A DNA stretch of 21,271 bases. Source: a virus. Shown here in pieces: positions 5,664 to 13,658 of this stretch (positions within the stretch are counted from its first letter, which is position 1; each line of letters starts with the position of its first letter). The translations under genes were made by a program, and so were the position numbers. Location of the stretch: IMG/VR virus record IMGVR_UViG_3300024520_000561, positions 1 to 21,271 of that record; one strand, given 5' to 3'. The notes beneath the pieces were generated by a model that saw nothing but the letters and a program-made list of their open reading frames with translations, had not been told where the DNA came from and made no database searches.

Positions 5664-5683
5664 AACTATAGAAGGGACATAAT

Positions 5684-6547
5684 ATGTCTACTAGTTTAAC
5701 TAACGTTGCCTCAATTGAATTTGACAATGAAGTAAAGCACGAATACCAAGGGGCAGCTTCGCTCCGTAATACCGTAACAGTTCGTACCGGCGTAGTGGGT
5801 GGTTCATACCGTTTCGCTCGTATGGGTAAAGGCATGGCTAACCAAAAAGCTATCCAAGCCGATGTTACTCCAATGGATATTTCACACGCACGTCAAACCG
5901 CCATTCTAGGCGATTGGAATGCACCGGAATACACCGATATCTTCGCTCAGGCAGAAGTAAACTTTGACGAAAAAGCAGAGCTGGCGCAAAGTATCGCTAA
6001 AGCTATGGCTCGTCGTGAAGATCAGATAATCATTGACGCTATTGAAGCTGCTACATTCGCTGCAACTAACGACTCTAATCCTGATACTGCGCGTGTTGAA
6101 GATATTTCAGCTACTCGTAACTTCGATTTGGCATCTATTCGTACAGCTAAAGGTCATTTAGATGATATTGAAGCTGATAGCGCTGACCGTCATATCGTTC
6201 TTCGTGCTCAAGCATTGCAAGAGTTGTTGTCTGACAGCACTGTAACTAGCGGCGATTTCAACACTGTTCGCGCACTTGTTAACGGTGAGCTTGATACTTA
6301 CATGGGCTTCAAATTCCATGTTATAGGTACTCGCGCTGAAGGCGGCTTGTCTGGTGTTGCTGCTGACCGTACAGCTTATGCTTATACTAAAGCGGCTATT
6401 GGTTTAGCTATTGGAATCGACATGACTACTAATATCGACTGGATTGCTCAGAAGACTTCATGGTTGTGTAATGGTTGCTTTAAAGCTGGCGCGATTGTTC
6501 GTGAAGCTCAAGGCATTGTTAAAATTCAATATGATGAGGGTGTATAA
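5684..6547 (+). CDS. major capsid protein, HK97 fold
   Basis: This 287-residue protein follows the scaffold and its own strong promoter, as expected of the most abundant virion protein. Features typical of HK97-type capsid proteins are visible. An N-terminal segment (residues 1-45) leads into a beta-hairpin (GSYRFARMGKGMANQKA). A long spine helix follows (EKAELAQSIAKAMARREDQIIIDAIEAA, residues 95-125), then an A-domain with LRAQALQELLSD and YMGFKFHVIGTRAE. The C-terminal strand pair is AGAIVREAQGIVKIQYDEG. GAAGGGA lies 6 nt before the ATG. It is shorter than T7 gp10A (345) but in the range of other podoviral capsid proteins. No frameshifted second form is evident. Confidence 0.92.
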   Translation: MSTSLTNVASIEFDNEVKHEYQGAASLRNTVTVRTGVVGGSYRFARMGKGMANQKAIQADVTPMDISHARQTAILGDWNAPEYTDIFAQAEVNFDEKAELAQSIAKAMARREDQIIIDAIEAATFAATNDSNPDTARVEDISATRNFDLASIRTAKGHLDDIEADSADRHIVLRAQALQELLSDSTVTSGDFNTVRALVNGELDTYMGFKFHVIGTRAEGGLSGVAADRTAYAYTKAAIGLAIGIDMTTNIDWIAQKTSWLCNGCFKAGAIVREAQGIVKIQYDEGV

Positions 6548-6549
6548 TC

Positions 6550-6819
6550 ATGGCTTTTTCTGCAACAGAGTTTTTGCCTCTCTCAAGTATGGCAAACAGT
6601 AACGCAGCGCGTCACTACACTTATTCTACAACCGACACTAAGGCAACTGCTGTAGCTTCTGGCTATTTTGACAGCGTTGCTTCTACGTTGAATGTAGGTG
6701 ATTTAATCTGGGCTGTTGGTGTTACTGGCGGTACAGAAGTGTTTACCTTAATTATGGTAGATGCTATCAGTGCGGCAAACGTTGTAACTACTAAGAGTTC
6801 TACGCTAACTTTGGCGTAA
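6550..6819 (+). CDS. small virion protein following the capsid gene, 89 aa
   Basis: This is an 89-residue, Ser/Thr/Ala-rich and probably all-beta protein starting 2 nt after the capsid stop, with GAGGGTG upstream. It contains YTYSTTDTKATAVASGYFDSVASTLNVGDLIWAVG, a pattern I associate with small proteins downstream of phage capsid genes (a Tyr/Thr-rich strand, then a GYF turn and a GD-I strand). The context favours a head decoration/stabilisation protein or other minor head component. That role is inferred from position and beta content; no catalytic residues are seen. Confidence 0.8.
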   Translation: MAFSATEFLPLSSMANSNAARHYTYSTTDTKATAVASGYFDSVASTLNVGDLIWAVGVTGGTEVFTLIMVDAISAANVVTTKSSTLTLA

Positions 6820-6828
6820 GGCTTTACT

Positions 6829-6842
6829 GGGCAGGGATGCCC
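6829..6842 (+). other. short hairpin after the 89-aa gene
   Basis: GGGCA (6829-6833), loop GGGA, TGCCC (6838-6842). It is followed by only a broken T-rich stretch (TACTTATTCT), so at best it is a weak terminator or an RNA processing signal. Confidence 0.4.
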
Positions 6843-6852
6843 TACTTATTCT

Positions 6853-6875
6853 AGGCGTAGCTTATGGCTGCGCCT
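6853..6875 (+). other. 10-bp hairpin before the tail tubular A gene
   Basis: AGGCGTAGCT (6853-6862), loop TAT, GGCTGCGCCT (6866-6875) can pair over 10 bp with two G-U pairs. No T tract follows. It lies 9 nt before the Shine-Dalgarno GAGGA (6885-6889) of the next gene. Together with the neighbouring hairpin it fills the 76-nt gap and could separate capsid mRNA from downstream tail-gene mRNA by processing. Confidence 0.5.
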
Positions 6876-6895
6876 TATCTGATTGAGGATTATTC

Positions 6896-7468
6896 ATGGC
6901 GACTTCCATTAGTATCGCTTCAAATGCACTTGTTCTTATCGGTGATAACCCAATCAGCTCCTTTACGGAGGCGGGAACAGGCGCACAAGCTGCGGCCAAT
7001 CTGTACCCCAATGCTTACGAGCAAGCACTATCTGAACACCCTTGGTCTTTTGCGACTAAGGAGGCTGTTCTAAGCAGGCTAAGTGCTTTACCTGATACCC
7101 GCACCGGCTTTAAATATGCGTTCCAACTCCCTAGCGATATGATTCGGCTATGGAAGATTATGGATGATGGTCATTACGCTATTGTTAACGGTTTACTGTA
7201 CTCCAATTTAGAGTCGCTAATGGCTCGGTATGTCTACAAGGTTAATGAGTCTGAACTGCCAGCTCACTTCGTTAGCGGCTTGCAGTATAGGTTGGCCGCT
7301 GACTTTGCTTTGCTGGTTACAGAGAGTCCATCTAAGGCTCAGATATTTGAAACCAAAGCTCACAAGGCTTTTGCTAAGGCTAGAACGATAGACTCACAGC
7401 AATCACCTTCTATCCCAATTCAGGACAAACCGTTTACCGATGTTCGTGGTTATGGGTTGGGCATTTAA
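6896..7468 (+). CDS. tail tubular protein A-like (adaptor, T7 gp11-like)
   Basis: This 190-residue protein has the recognisable start of this family: ISIASNALVLIGDNPISSFTE, then AANLYPNAYEQALSEHPWSFATKEAVLSRL, where the conserved HPWSFA-type motif occupies residues about 48-53. YAFQLPSDMIRLWKI and a helical end with LQYRLAADFALLVTES follow. In T7-like phages this protein forms the ring that joins portal to nozzle. GAGGA lies 6 nt before the ATG. Its stop overlaps the start of the nozzle gene (TAATG), consistent with stoichiometric co-translation. Confidence 0.88.
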   Translation: MATSISIASNALVLIGDNPISSFTEAGTGAQAAANLYPNAYEQALSEHPWSFATKEAVLSRLSALPDTRTGFKYAFQLPSDMIRLWKIMDDGHYAIVNGLLYSNLESLMARYVYKVNESELPAHFVSGLQYRLAADFALLVTESPSKAQIFETKAHKAFAKARTIDSQQSPSIPIQDKPFTDVRGYGLGI

Positions 7469-9480
7469 TGGGCTTATGGCACTTTCAGTCTAGCTTAAAT
7501 AAAGGTGAGCTAGACCCTCGCCTTGCTGGGCGTATTGACTTAGCGGCCTACTACAACGGGCTAAAGACAGCGACCAACGTACTAGCACTTCCTCAAGGGG
7601 GAATGACTAAGCGCGCTGGAATGGAGTATATCGCTACGGCTACAGCTAATGGGAGGCTTGAGCCTTTCAGCTTTAACACTGAGCAGAACTACTTGTTAGC
7701 TTTCTCGAACCTGCAAGTCAAAGTATTTAAGGACGATGTTCTACAAGCAACAGTTGTTACCCCTTGGACGTTAGCTCAACTAGCCGATATTGACTACATT
7801 CAATCTGCCGACACCGCTATTGTGGTTCATCCTGACGTAGCGCCTTATGCTATTTCTAGGACTTCGCATACTGCGTGGACGGTAGCGGCAATCTCACTAT
7901 CTAACATCCCTCAGTTTGATTTCAATGATGCGTCTAGCCCTACGCCTGTGGCAGAAGTGCAGAGGATTAACTTCTCAGCCCATAACTACGGCGATAGGTA
8001 TAAGATTTCCTTAAATGGGGTTCTTACCGAAGAAATTGTATTCGCCAGTAATAACACAGCTAACCACAATGATATAGCCGACGCCCTGCAAGCCCTGATA
8101 AATACAGGCAACACAGGAATATCCGTTACAACACAAACATCATTAGATACTTACAATGTGACACTTGCTGGTGACTCTGCTGATAACTGGGATGAAATGA
8201 CCGTTACCGGCGTTTCTACTAAAAGCACAAGCTTTGAAGCAACAACTACGACAATCACTGGCGGCACCACACGCAAAGAAGATGTGTGGTCTGCAACTAG
8301 AGGCTGGCCTAGAACAGCTACTTTCCATGAAGGTCGCTTATGGTTTGGTGGCTCGTCCTCGTTACCTGCTGCGTTATGGGGTAGCCGTGTTAATGACTTC
8401 TTTAACTTCGATGAAGGTAGAGCTAGGGATGATGAGTTAATCTTCGCCTCACTCGACACCGATCAGGTTAATGCCATTGAGGGTATATTCTCTAACCGGA
8501 CATTGCAGGTGTTTACGTCTGGTGGTGAGTTCTATGTTCCTGAGTCGCCAATAACCCCAGCGAATGTAGGGGTTAAGCCACAGAGTAACATTGGCTCTAA
8601 ACGTGTACGCCCAGTGACGATTGACGGGGTGACCCTTTTTGTCCAGCGTACCGGCAAGGCGCTAATCCAGTATGTGTTTATTAATGAGTTTCAGGCTAAC
8701 CAAAGCAAGCCTGTATCTACATTAGCTCCGCATTTAATGAAAGACCCTATCCAAATGCAAGTTTCACGTGGAACGGAGGCTAGCGATGCTAACTACGTTT
8801 ACCTTGTGAACGCTGACGGTACGGTTACAGTCTTTAATACGTTAAGTGGTGAGGACGTTCAGGCGTTTACAGCATGGACTACATCGGGTGATATTAAGTC
8901 ACTAGCAGTCGTTGACGATAGGGTTTACCAGTTGGTCGAAAGAGAGATTAACAGCTCAACCGTTTACTATATCGAGAAAGAGAATCCTTTGCTTAATACT
9001 GACGCAGCTACTATTGGCACCGGCTTGGCGAGTGATACACTTACCGGCTTAGGGCATTTAGAAGGCGAGACTGTAAGGGTTAAAGCTGACGGTACCGTAC
9101 AGGAAGATGAGGTTGTAGTTAGTGGTCAAATTACTATCGGAAAGACTGCGGATACTATTGAAGCAGGGTTAAACTTTCAGCCAATTATTGAGACAATGCC
9201 TGTTACCATGAAGATACCAAACGTGGGTGATATAGCGGCTAAGAAGAAGAAACTGACAAGAGTAGCATTGCACTTATACGAGTCGAATGCAGTTAAGGTT
9301 AATGGTGAGTTATTGCCAGATAGAACTATTGGGCAAGACATATTTGAAGCTCCAACACCACAAACAGGATTGAAGCGGTTACGTCTTGCGGGTTGGTCAA
9401 CTGAGGCTAGTGTAATAATTACACAAGAAGAACCAATGCCGCTAACGGTATTAAGCATAGGAATTGAGGTAAGTATCTAA
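7468..9480 (+). CDS. tail nozzle / tubular protein B-like
   Basis: This 670-residue protein lies directly after the gp11-like gene, where T7 keeps gp12. The N-terminus FQSSLNKGELDPRLAGRIDLAAYYNGLKTATNVLALPQGGMTKRAGMEYI is a pattern widely seen in podoviral tail proteins (a GELDP/GR-DL motif followed by GG-x-x-KRAG). Later, TRGWPRTATFHEGRLWFGGSSSLPAALWGSRVNDFFNF and TSGGEFYVPESPITP suggest beta-propeller-like blades. An inserted Thr/Ser-rich segment around residues 170-265 looks like an added beta domain on the surface. The role as distal tail tube is inferred from family pattern and order. Confidence 0.82.
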   Translation: MGLWHFQSSLNKGELDPRLAGRIDLAAYYNGLKTATNVLALPQGGMTKRAGMEYIATATANGRLEPFSFNTEQNYLLAFSNLQVKVFKDDVLQATVVTPWTLAQLADIDYIQSADTAIVVHPDVAPYAISRTSHTAWTVAAISLSNIPQFDFNDASSPTPVAEVQRINFSAHNYGDRYKISLNGVLTEEIVFASNNTANHNDIADALQALINTGNTGISVTTQTSLDTYNVTLAGDSADNWDEMTVTGVSTKSTSFEATTTTITGGTTRKEDVWSATRGWPRTATFHEGRLWFGGSSSLPAALWGSRVNDFFNFDEGRARDDELIFASLDTDQVNAIEGIFSNRTLQVFTSGGEFYVPESPITPANVGVKPQSNIGSKRVRPVTIDGVTLFVQRTGKALIQYVFINEFQANQSKPVSTLAPHLMKDPIQMQVSRGTEASDANYVYLVNADGTVTVFNTLSGEDVQAFTAWTTSGDIKSLAVVDDRVYQLVEREINSSTVYYIEKENPLLNTDAATIGTGLASDTLTGLGHLEGETVRVKADGTVQEDEVVVSGQITIGKTADTIEAGLNFQPIIETMPVTMKIPNVGDIAAKKKKLTRVALHLYESNAVKVNGELLPDRTIGQDIFEAPTPQTGLKRLRLAGWSTEASVIITQEEPMPLTVLSIGIEVSI

Positions 9481-9998
9481 TGGCAGCAGCAGCATATTAT
9501 GTGGTGGTTGCGGCACTAGCCGTATCAGAACACCAGCAGACTAGAGCCAAAGGCAAGATGGAAAAAGGGGAAGCCGAAGTTGGTGCTGCCCAAGAAGAAA
9601 CAGCCGCAGCGTCAAGAGAAGCTGATCGGAAGTCTGCGCTATCTAGGGCTATCGCTTCACAGAACGCAAGTGGTGGGGCTAGAGGGGTAGGACTGACAGG
9701 CTCTGTAATGTCGGTAATGAAAGAAGATATGCGTAGAGAAGCCGAAGACACACAGCGTGACCAGTTTATGACTGGGCTAAGAGCAGATGCCATGAGAAAG
9801 AAGGGGGACATAGCTATGAAGCAAGCTGGTATTAATGCGACTATGGGCTTGCTCGGAACAGCGGCTTCTATGATGGCTGCGGCTCCATCTGGCGGAGATA
9901 CTAATACTTATGGAAATATATCAGGGTACGGGCCTAACGCAAAGGCTAACGCAGGGGGGCAGTTTACGTCCTCTAATTTTGTTGGCCCAAAACAGTAA
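9480..9998 (+). CDS. internal virion protein, gp14-like, 172 aa
   Basis: This 172-residue Ala-rich, mostly helical protein starts in the stop codon of the nozzle gene (TAATG). A short hydrophobic N-terminal helix (AAAAYYVVVAALAV), a long charged helix rich in Glu/Lys/Arg (residues 20-60), and SQNASGGARGVGLTGSVMSVMKEDMRREAEDTQRDQF lead into a second hydrophobic stretch (GLLGTAASMMAAA). The combination of Ala-rich helices, a G-V-x-LTGS-like motif and membrane-seeking ends is typical of small internal/ejection proteins of podoviruses. It probably goes with the DNA into the host envelope. The function is assigned by pattern and gene order. Confidence 0.75.
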   Translation: MAAAAYYVVVAALAVSEHQQTRAKGKMEKGEAEVGAAQEETAAASREADRKSALSRAIASQNASGGARGVGLTGSVMSVMKEDMRREAEDTQRDQFMTGLRADAMRKKGDIAMKQAGINATMGLLGTAASMMAAAPSGGDTNTYGNISGYGPNAKANAGGQFTSSNFVGPKQ

Positions 9999-10014
9999 CT
10001 GTCTGGAATAAATA

Positions 10015-12099
10015 ATGGAAAGATACGAAAAGCAAGTTGGCTTACAATCGGTAGACCTATCCACTGGGGCAGTATCACTTGCCGGTAAGTTAAACCAGTT
10101 CAAAGACATGGCTATGAAGCGTATCGAGAAAGATGCTGTTAAGCGCGGTATTGAGAAGGCTAGTCAGGTTGAGATTAAGACGGACTCTAGTGGTAATGTG
10201 ATTGCTCCTGAGAAGCGTGAGGTTGGTATATGGGGAAGCATTGAGGATGAACAGTATAACGCTGCTATCACTGACGCTTACAATATTACATTGCAGACAG
10301 ACATTCTAGCTGACGTGTCTCGTATTGCTGCTGAGAATCCCGACGACCTAGAAGCTTACGATAAAGCTTATGCTGCTAACTTCGCAGGGACAATCAATAA
10401 CGCTGACCCTGCCTCAAGACAAGCCGCTAGGAACGTGTTTACTCAAGCTAATGCTAGAGAGCGCGGGAATATCCAGACCACACTAATCAAGAGAAAGCGT
10501 GAGGTAGCTAAAATTGAGCGGTTTAACTCACTTCAATCGCTGCTAGAGTCGGCAAGCTCTATCGGATTTGGAGGCGGTGACATAGCCCCCGAAGGAGTGC
10601 TGTATAAAGAGGCTTTAGATAGTATGGTGCGGACCGGCGACATAAGCGCGGATGCTGCAAATACTATGTGGAAAGCTGCTGAGTTTGAGATAGAGAAGTC
10701 AGTAGATATGGGGCGGATTAATTCCCTGTTCGATAGTGACGGACCAGAAGCGGCTAAAGCTGCCTTTGCAGAAATGCAAAAAGGGATAGGGGAAGGCAAC
10801 TATTCATCCGGTGAATGGCAGACAGTCCTATCTCAAACAAATACCATGCTGAACCGTAGATTAAGTTCTTTAGCCGCAGGGAGTGCAGTTCAAGACCGCC
10901 AAAACACTGATATGGTTAATGACTATATCTTGGCTCTAAAGGAAGGCAAGAAAGTAAGTGAAGAACAAACCTTAGCCGTTAGGGCGCTGGCAGCGACTAA
11001 CGAGAGGTTCCAAGAGCCTGTAACGATAGCTGAGTCTCTATCAGAAACGTCCAACCTTTCAGCAGAAATGAGGGCTGAGAAGATGGAATCTTTAATGGCT
11101 AGTGACGGAACTATGCCACTTGAGAATGTAGACGAATTAACCACGCTAGAGGCTAACGAGGCTGTATTACATAAGGCGTTCAGCACCGAACCTTACAATA
11201 CGCTAACTGAGCAAGGTTCAGATATTATATCAGGCGAGCCGTTTAATCCTATGGACCCTGACTCTGTTGCTACTCGAATGCAGGACCAGATCGCCGCTTC
11301 TGCTCATGCAGGGTTTGAAGTGCCGTTTGTTAGTCGAGGGGAAGCTAAAGCCATTATTGGGCAATTTCCCACAATGACATTAGCCCAGAAGACAGCATTA
11401 GCATTATCACTATCAGAGGCAACTAATGCCTTCGGTATCTTTGATGAAGAAGGGGCGAGGTCTTTTGCCACAGTGGGCAACACTGGGAACGAGGTAATGA
11501 TTGGCAATGTATTTAGGGGCGAAGAAGCTATAACTCTTGGCAATGTAAAGCCAATAGAAATGAGCGATTACCAAGATGCGCTAGAGGTTTACAGCCAAGG
11601 CATTTTAGAGGCTAGGGAAATAGCAGGGGTAAGGGAATCTGCTATTCATGCCTATGCAGGGCTATACGGGAACGAACCGTTTAACCGTGAGAGCTTTGAA
11701 GAAATCCTACAGGTTGTTGGGGGTGCATCTGCTAACATAAACGACTTCAACACATTGCTGCCTGACTTGGTGACTGACGACCAGTTTCAAGACTTTATTG
11801 ATGATGCTGACGTGGGGCATCCGGTTTTAGAAATGGTAAGAGAAGAAAGAGGTGTTACGGTTAAAGAGGCGCAAGACTTATTAGCAGGGGCTAGATGGCT
11901 GAAAGGCGCGGATGGGTACAAGCTACTCCTTGAAGGGGGTGGCGAAATACTACGAGAGCCAGTCAATCTAACAGAAGAAATGATTACCACTGAAAATCTC
12001 AGAGCTGGGGTAGTACATAGACGAGTACAAAGAGAAGCAGTAATGCACGATAGAAGCTCAAGCCCTAGCGCAGCGTATCACCCGATTGAAAGGTTTTAG
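10015..12099 (+). CDS. large internal virion (ejection) protein, gp15-like position
   Basis: This 694-residue, acidic, predominantly helical protein lies between the gp14-like gene and two further internal proteins, the place of T7 gp15. The N-terminus (RYEKQVGLQSVDLSTGAVSLAGKLNQFKDMAMKRIEKDAVKRGIEKASQ) is a basic amphipathic helical region, and repeated helices rich in Ala/Glu/Asn follow. No lytic transglycosylase motif or other enzyme signature was found. It is most likely a structural core protein ejected to form part of the periplasmic DNA conduit. This is inference from size, composition and order; sequence similarity to gp15 itself is not obvious by eye. Confidence 0.72.
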   Translation: MERYEKQVGLQSVDLSTGAVSLAGKLNQFKDMAMKRIEKDAVKRGIEKASQVEIKTDSSGNVIAPEKREVGIWGSIEDEQYNAAITDAYNITLQTDILADVSRIAAENPDDLEAYDKAYAANFAGTINNADPASRQAARNVFTQANARERGNIQTTLIKRKREVAKIERFNSLQSLLESASSIGFGGGDIAPEGVLYKEALDSMVRTGDISADAANTMWKAAEFEIEKSVDMGRINSLFDSDGPEAAKAAFAEMQKGIGEGNYSSGEWQTVLSQTNTMLNRRLSSLAAGSAVQDRQNTDMVNDYILALKEGKKVSEEQTLAVRALAATNERFQEPVTIAESLSETSNLSAEMRAEKMESLMASDGTMPLENVDELTTLEANEAVLHKAFSTEPYNTLTEQGSDIISGEPFNPMDPDSVATRMQDQIAASAHAGFEVPFVSRGEAKAIIGQFPTMTLAQKTALALSLSEATNAFGIFDEEGARSFATVGNTGNEVMIGNVFRGEEAITLGNVKPIEMSDYQDALEVYSQGILEAREIAGVRESAIHAYAGLYGNEPFNRESFEEILQVVGGASANINDFNTLLPDLVTDDQFQDFIDDADVGHPVLEMVREERGVTVKEAQDLLAGARWLKGADGYKLLLEGGGEILREPVNLTEEMITTENLRAGVVHRRVQREAVMHDRSSSPSAAYHPIERF

Positions 12100-12101
12100 T
12101 A

Positions 12102-13658
12102 GTGACATTATTTAACCCTATAGACCAACAGAACAGGGATGATAATTCTTATTATGCTGAATCTGTGGCTGCACCGGACTTTACCGAGACTTACGATGCC
12201 GCTCTTGGCTTGGTTATTGATGAAGGGCTGACGATTTCTACCTTCTTGAATAGAGAGGCTAAGAGAGAGCGTAACCAGCAGGTTAACACTCTTATTAATG
12301 AAGGCGGCTATGACCGGAATACTTACGATGTTGCTGGGGGCGGATTCGATTATGACTTGTTCGCTAGGAATACTGGCTTAGTAAAGACTGACTACGAATT
12401 GCATACAGAACGAAACGAGATGCTGGCACGGCGTAGAGCTTATTCTGAAAGTGTTACGAGTGGCGGTGGTGGGGTTGCTAACTTTCTAGGTGCTGCACAT
12501 GGGTATATGATTGACCCGTTAAATGCGGCAACAATGGGAGTATCAACTTCAGTAGCGGCGGCTAGGTCGCTTACGCTTGCTGCAAGGATGGCGCAGACTG
12601 GATTAAAAACAGCGGCTGTGGCTACGGCTACGGAAGCGGCTATCCAACCATTTGTATTCAACTACAAGGAAAGTATTAACTCTCCTTACAGTGCTGGTGA
12701 TGCGCTAGCGGCTATTGGCCTAACTGCTGTTGGCGGCTTTGGTTTAGGTGCTGGGTTTAGTGGCGTTACCGGAATGTTTAAAAAGGCCCGAATGGAACGT
12801 GCGGCTGCGCGGGATGAAGTCTTAGCGCAGAAGATGGATGGGATTGTTCGGAACCTAGAGCATGGCAGGGAAGTTCGCGGTGCCTCCCCTACAATCAAGG
12901 CTTCCCGAGTCGTAGCGGATGCTAAGGTAGAGCCAGAAGTAGCAGCAGTAGAATTGTCTAAAGACCTTGAGAGCCAGATAGCACAAATAGAGAAAGAGTC
13001 TGTCAGTGTTGCTATGTTCTTAAAGCGTGAAGGTGGCGTGAATGTAAGCGACTTCGACTTAGATTCAGTGCTTCCAAGGAAGCAGGGCGGGAAACCACTG
13101 TACCGTAAAAAAGGCGGCATGGATGTTGAGACTGTTAGAGAGAAGCTAGAAGGCGAAGGGTGGCATTTAACCAATGAAGAGGTTATTGAGCTAATACAGG
13201 ATATATCGCATGGTCGTAAAACTCCGTATTTAGATCAAGATGCAGGAGCGAAGAAGGGGCAGCTAGAGCATGAGCTAGGTGAGGTAAGTAGAGCTATAGA
13301 CGAAGGTGCTGAGAAGGACTTGTTCAGAACTGCATTTAAAGCTGACGTTGAAGCTGACCTAGATACGTTCCGTGCAATGGATGATGCGGCTGCGGAGTTT
13401 GAAAACAGGCAAGCACCGAGGCCGGAAGATGCCCGACCAGTGCCTAAAGCGCCTAATCATACCAGCCAAAGACAAGCCGATATTCTGCAAGGGCAAGAAC
13501 TACTGGACAGCTTTAACCGTGCAATGGATGATTACCACTCTTTAGATAACCCGAAGGTAAGTGTTGATGGAGAGTATGTTGATGGTGGTGTATTTATGAA
13601 GCAAATTGACGAGGAAATAGACGGTTTAGAGTCTGTGCTGGTGTGTGCCGTTGGCTGA
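12102..13658 (+). CDS. internal virion (ejection) protein with membrane-seeking region, 518 aa
   Basis: Translation starts at GTG 12102, 8 nt after AAAGG and 2 nt after the previous stop. Residues about 120-225 are Ala/Gly-rich and hydrophobic (NFLGAAHGYMIDPLNAATMG, then AIGLTAVGGFGLGAGFSGVTG), as expected of a protein that inserts into the inner membrane during DNA ejection. Residues about 300-355 (VAMFLKREGGVNVSDFDLDS, then a GG-x-D-x-E-x-x-REKLEGEGW segment) resemble a module found in large phage polyvalent proteins; that link is a weak recollection. It ends in LESVLVCAVG and overlaps the next gene by 14 nt in the +1 frame, so the two may be halves of one functional protein. Confidence 0.75.
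   Translation: MTLFNPIDQQNRDDNSYYAESVAAPDFTETYDAALGLVIDEGLTISTFLNREAKRERNQQVNTLINEGGYDRNTYDVAGGGFDYDLFARNTGLVKTDYELHTERNEMLARRRAYSESVTSGGGGVANFLGAAHGYMIDPLNAATMGVSTSVAAARSLTLAARMAQTGLKTAAVATATEAAIQPFVFNYKESINSPYSAGDALAAIGLTAVGGFGLGAGFSGVTGMFKKARMERAAARDEVLAQKMDGIVRNLEHGREVRGASPTIKASRVVADAKVEPEVAAVELSKDLESQIAQIEKESVSVAMFLKREGGVNVSDFDLDSVLPRKQGGKPLYRKKGGMDVETVREKLEGEGWHLTNEEVIELIQDISHGRKTPYLDQDAGAKKGQLEHELGEVSRAIDEGAEKDLFRTAFKADVEADLDTFRAMDDAAAEFENRQAPRPEDARPVPKAPNHTSQRQADILQGQELLDSFNRAMDDYHSLDNPKVSVDGEYVDGGVFMKQIDEEIDGLESVLVCAVG

Larger units (their letters stand above)
5335..5683. other. 349-nt non-coding control region upstream of the capsid gene
   Basis: No gene of credible length is seen on either strand. 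From left to right it holds a GGCC-T6-GGCC hairpin (5385-5398), an AT-rich stretch with GTACcGTTTC/GTACGTTTC tandem near-repeats (5459-5478), the TTGACTA pair (5490-5516), a near-consensus sigma-70 promoter (5521-5549), and a transcribed leader with two stem-loops (5584-5628 and 5633-5663) before the capsid Shine-Dalgarno (5671-5677). The density of ordered sites marks this as the main regulatory region for capsid expression. Confidence 0.8.

Noticed and set aside
12440-13174. Minus-strand ORFs opposite the internal virion gene (and similar ones at 9497-9811 and 17588-18289)
   Set aside because: They are Ser/Pro/Ala-rich mirror frames of strongly coding plus-strand genes and lack ribosome sites.
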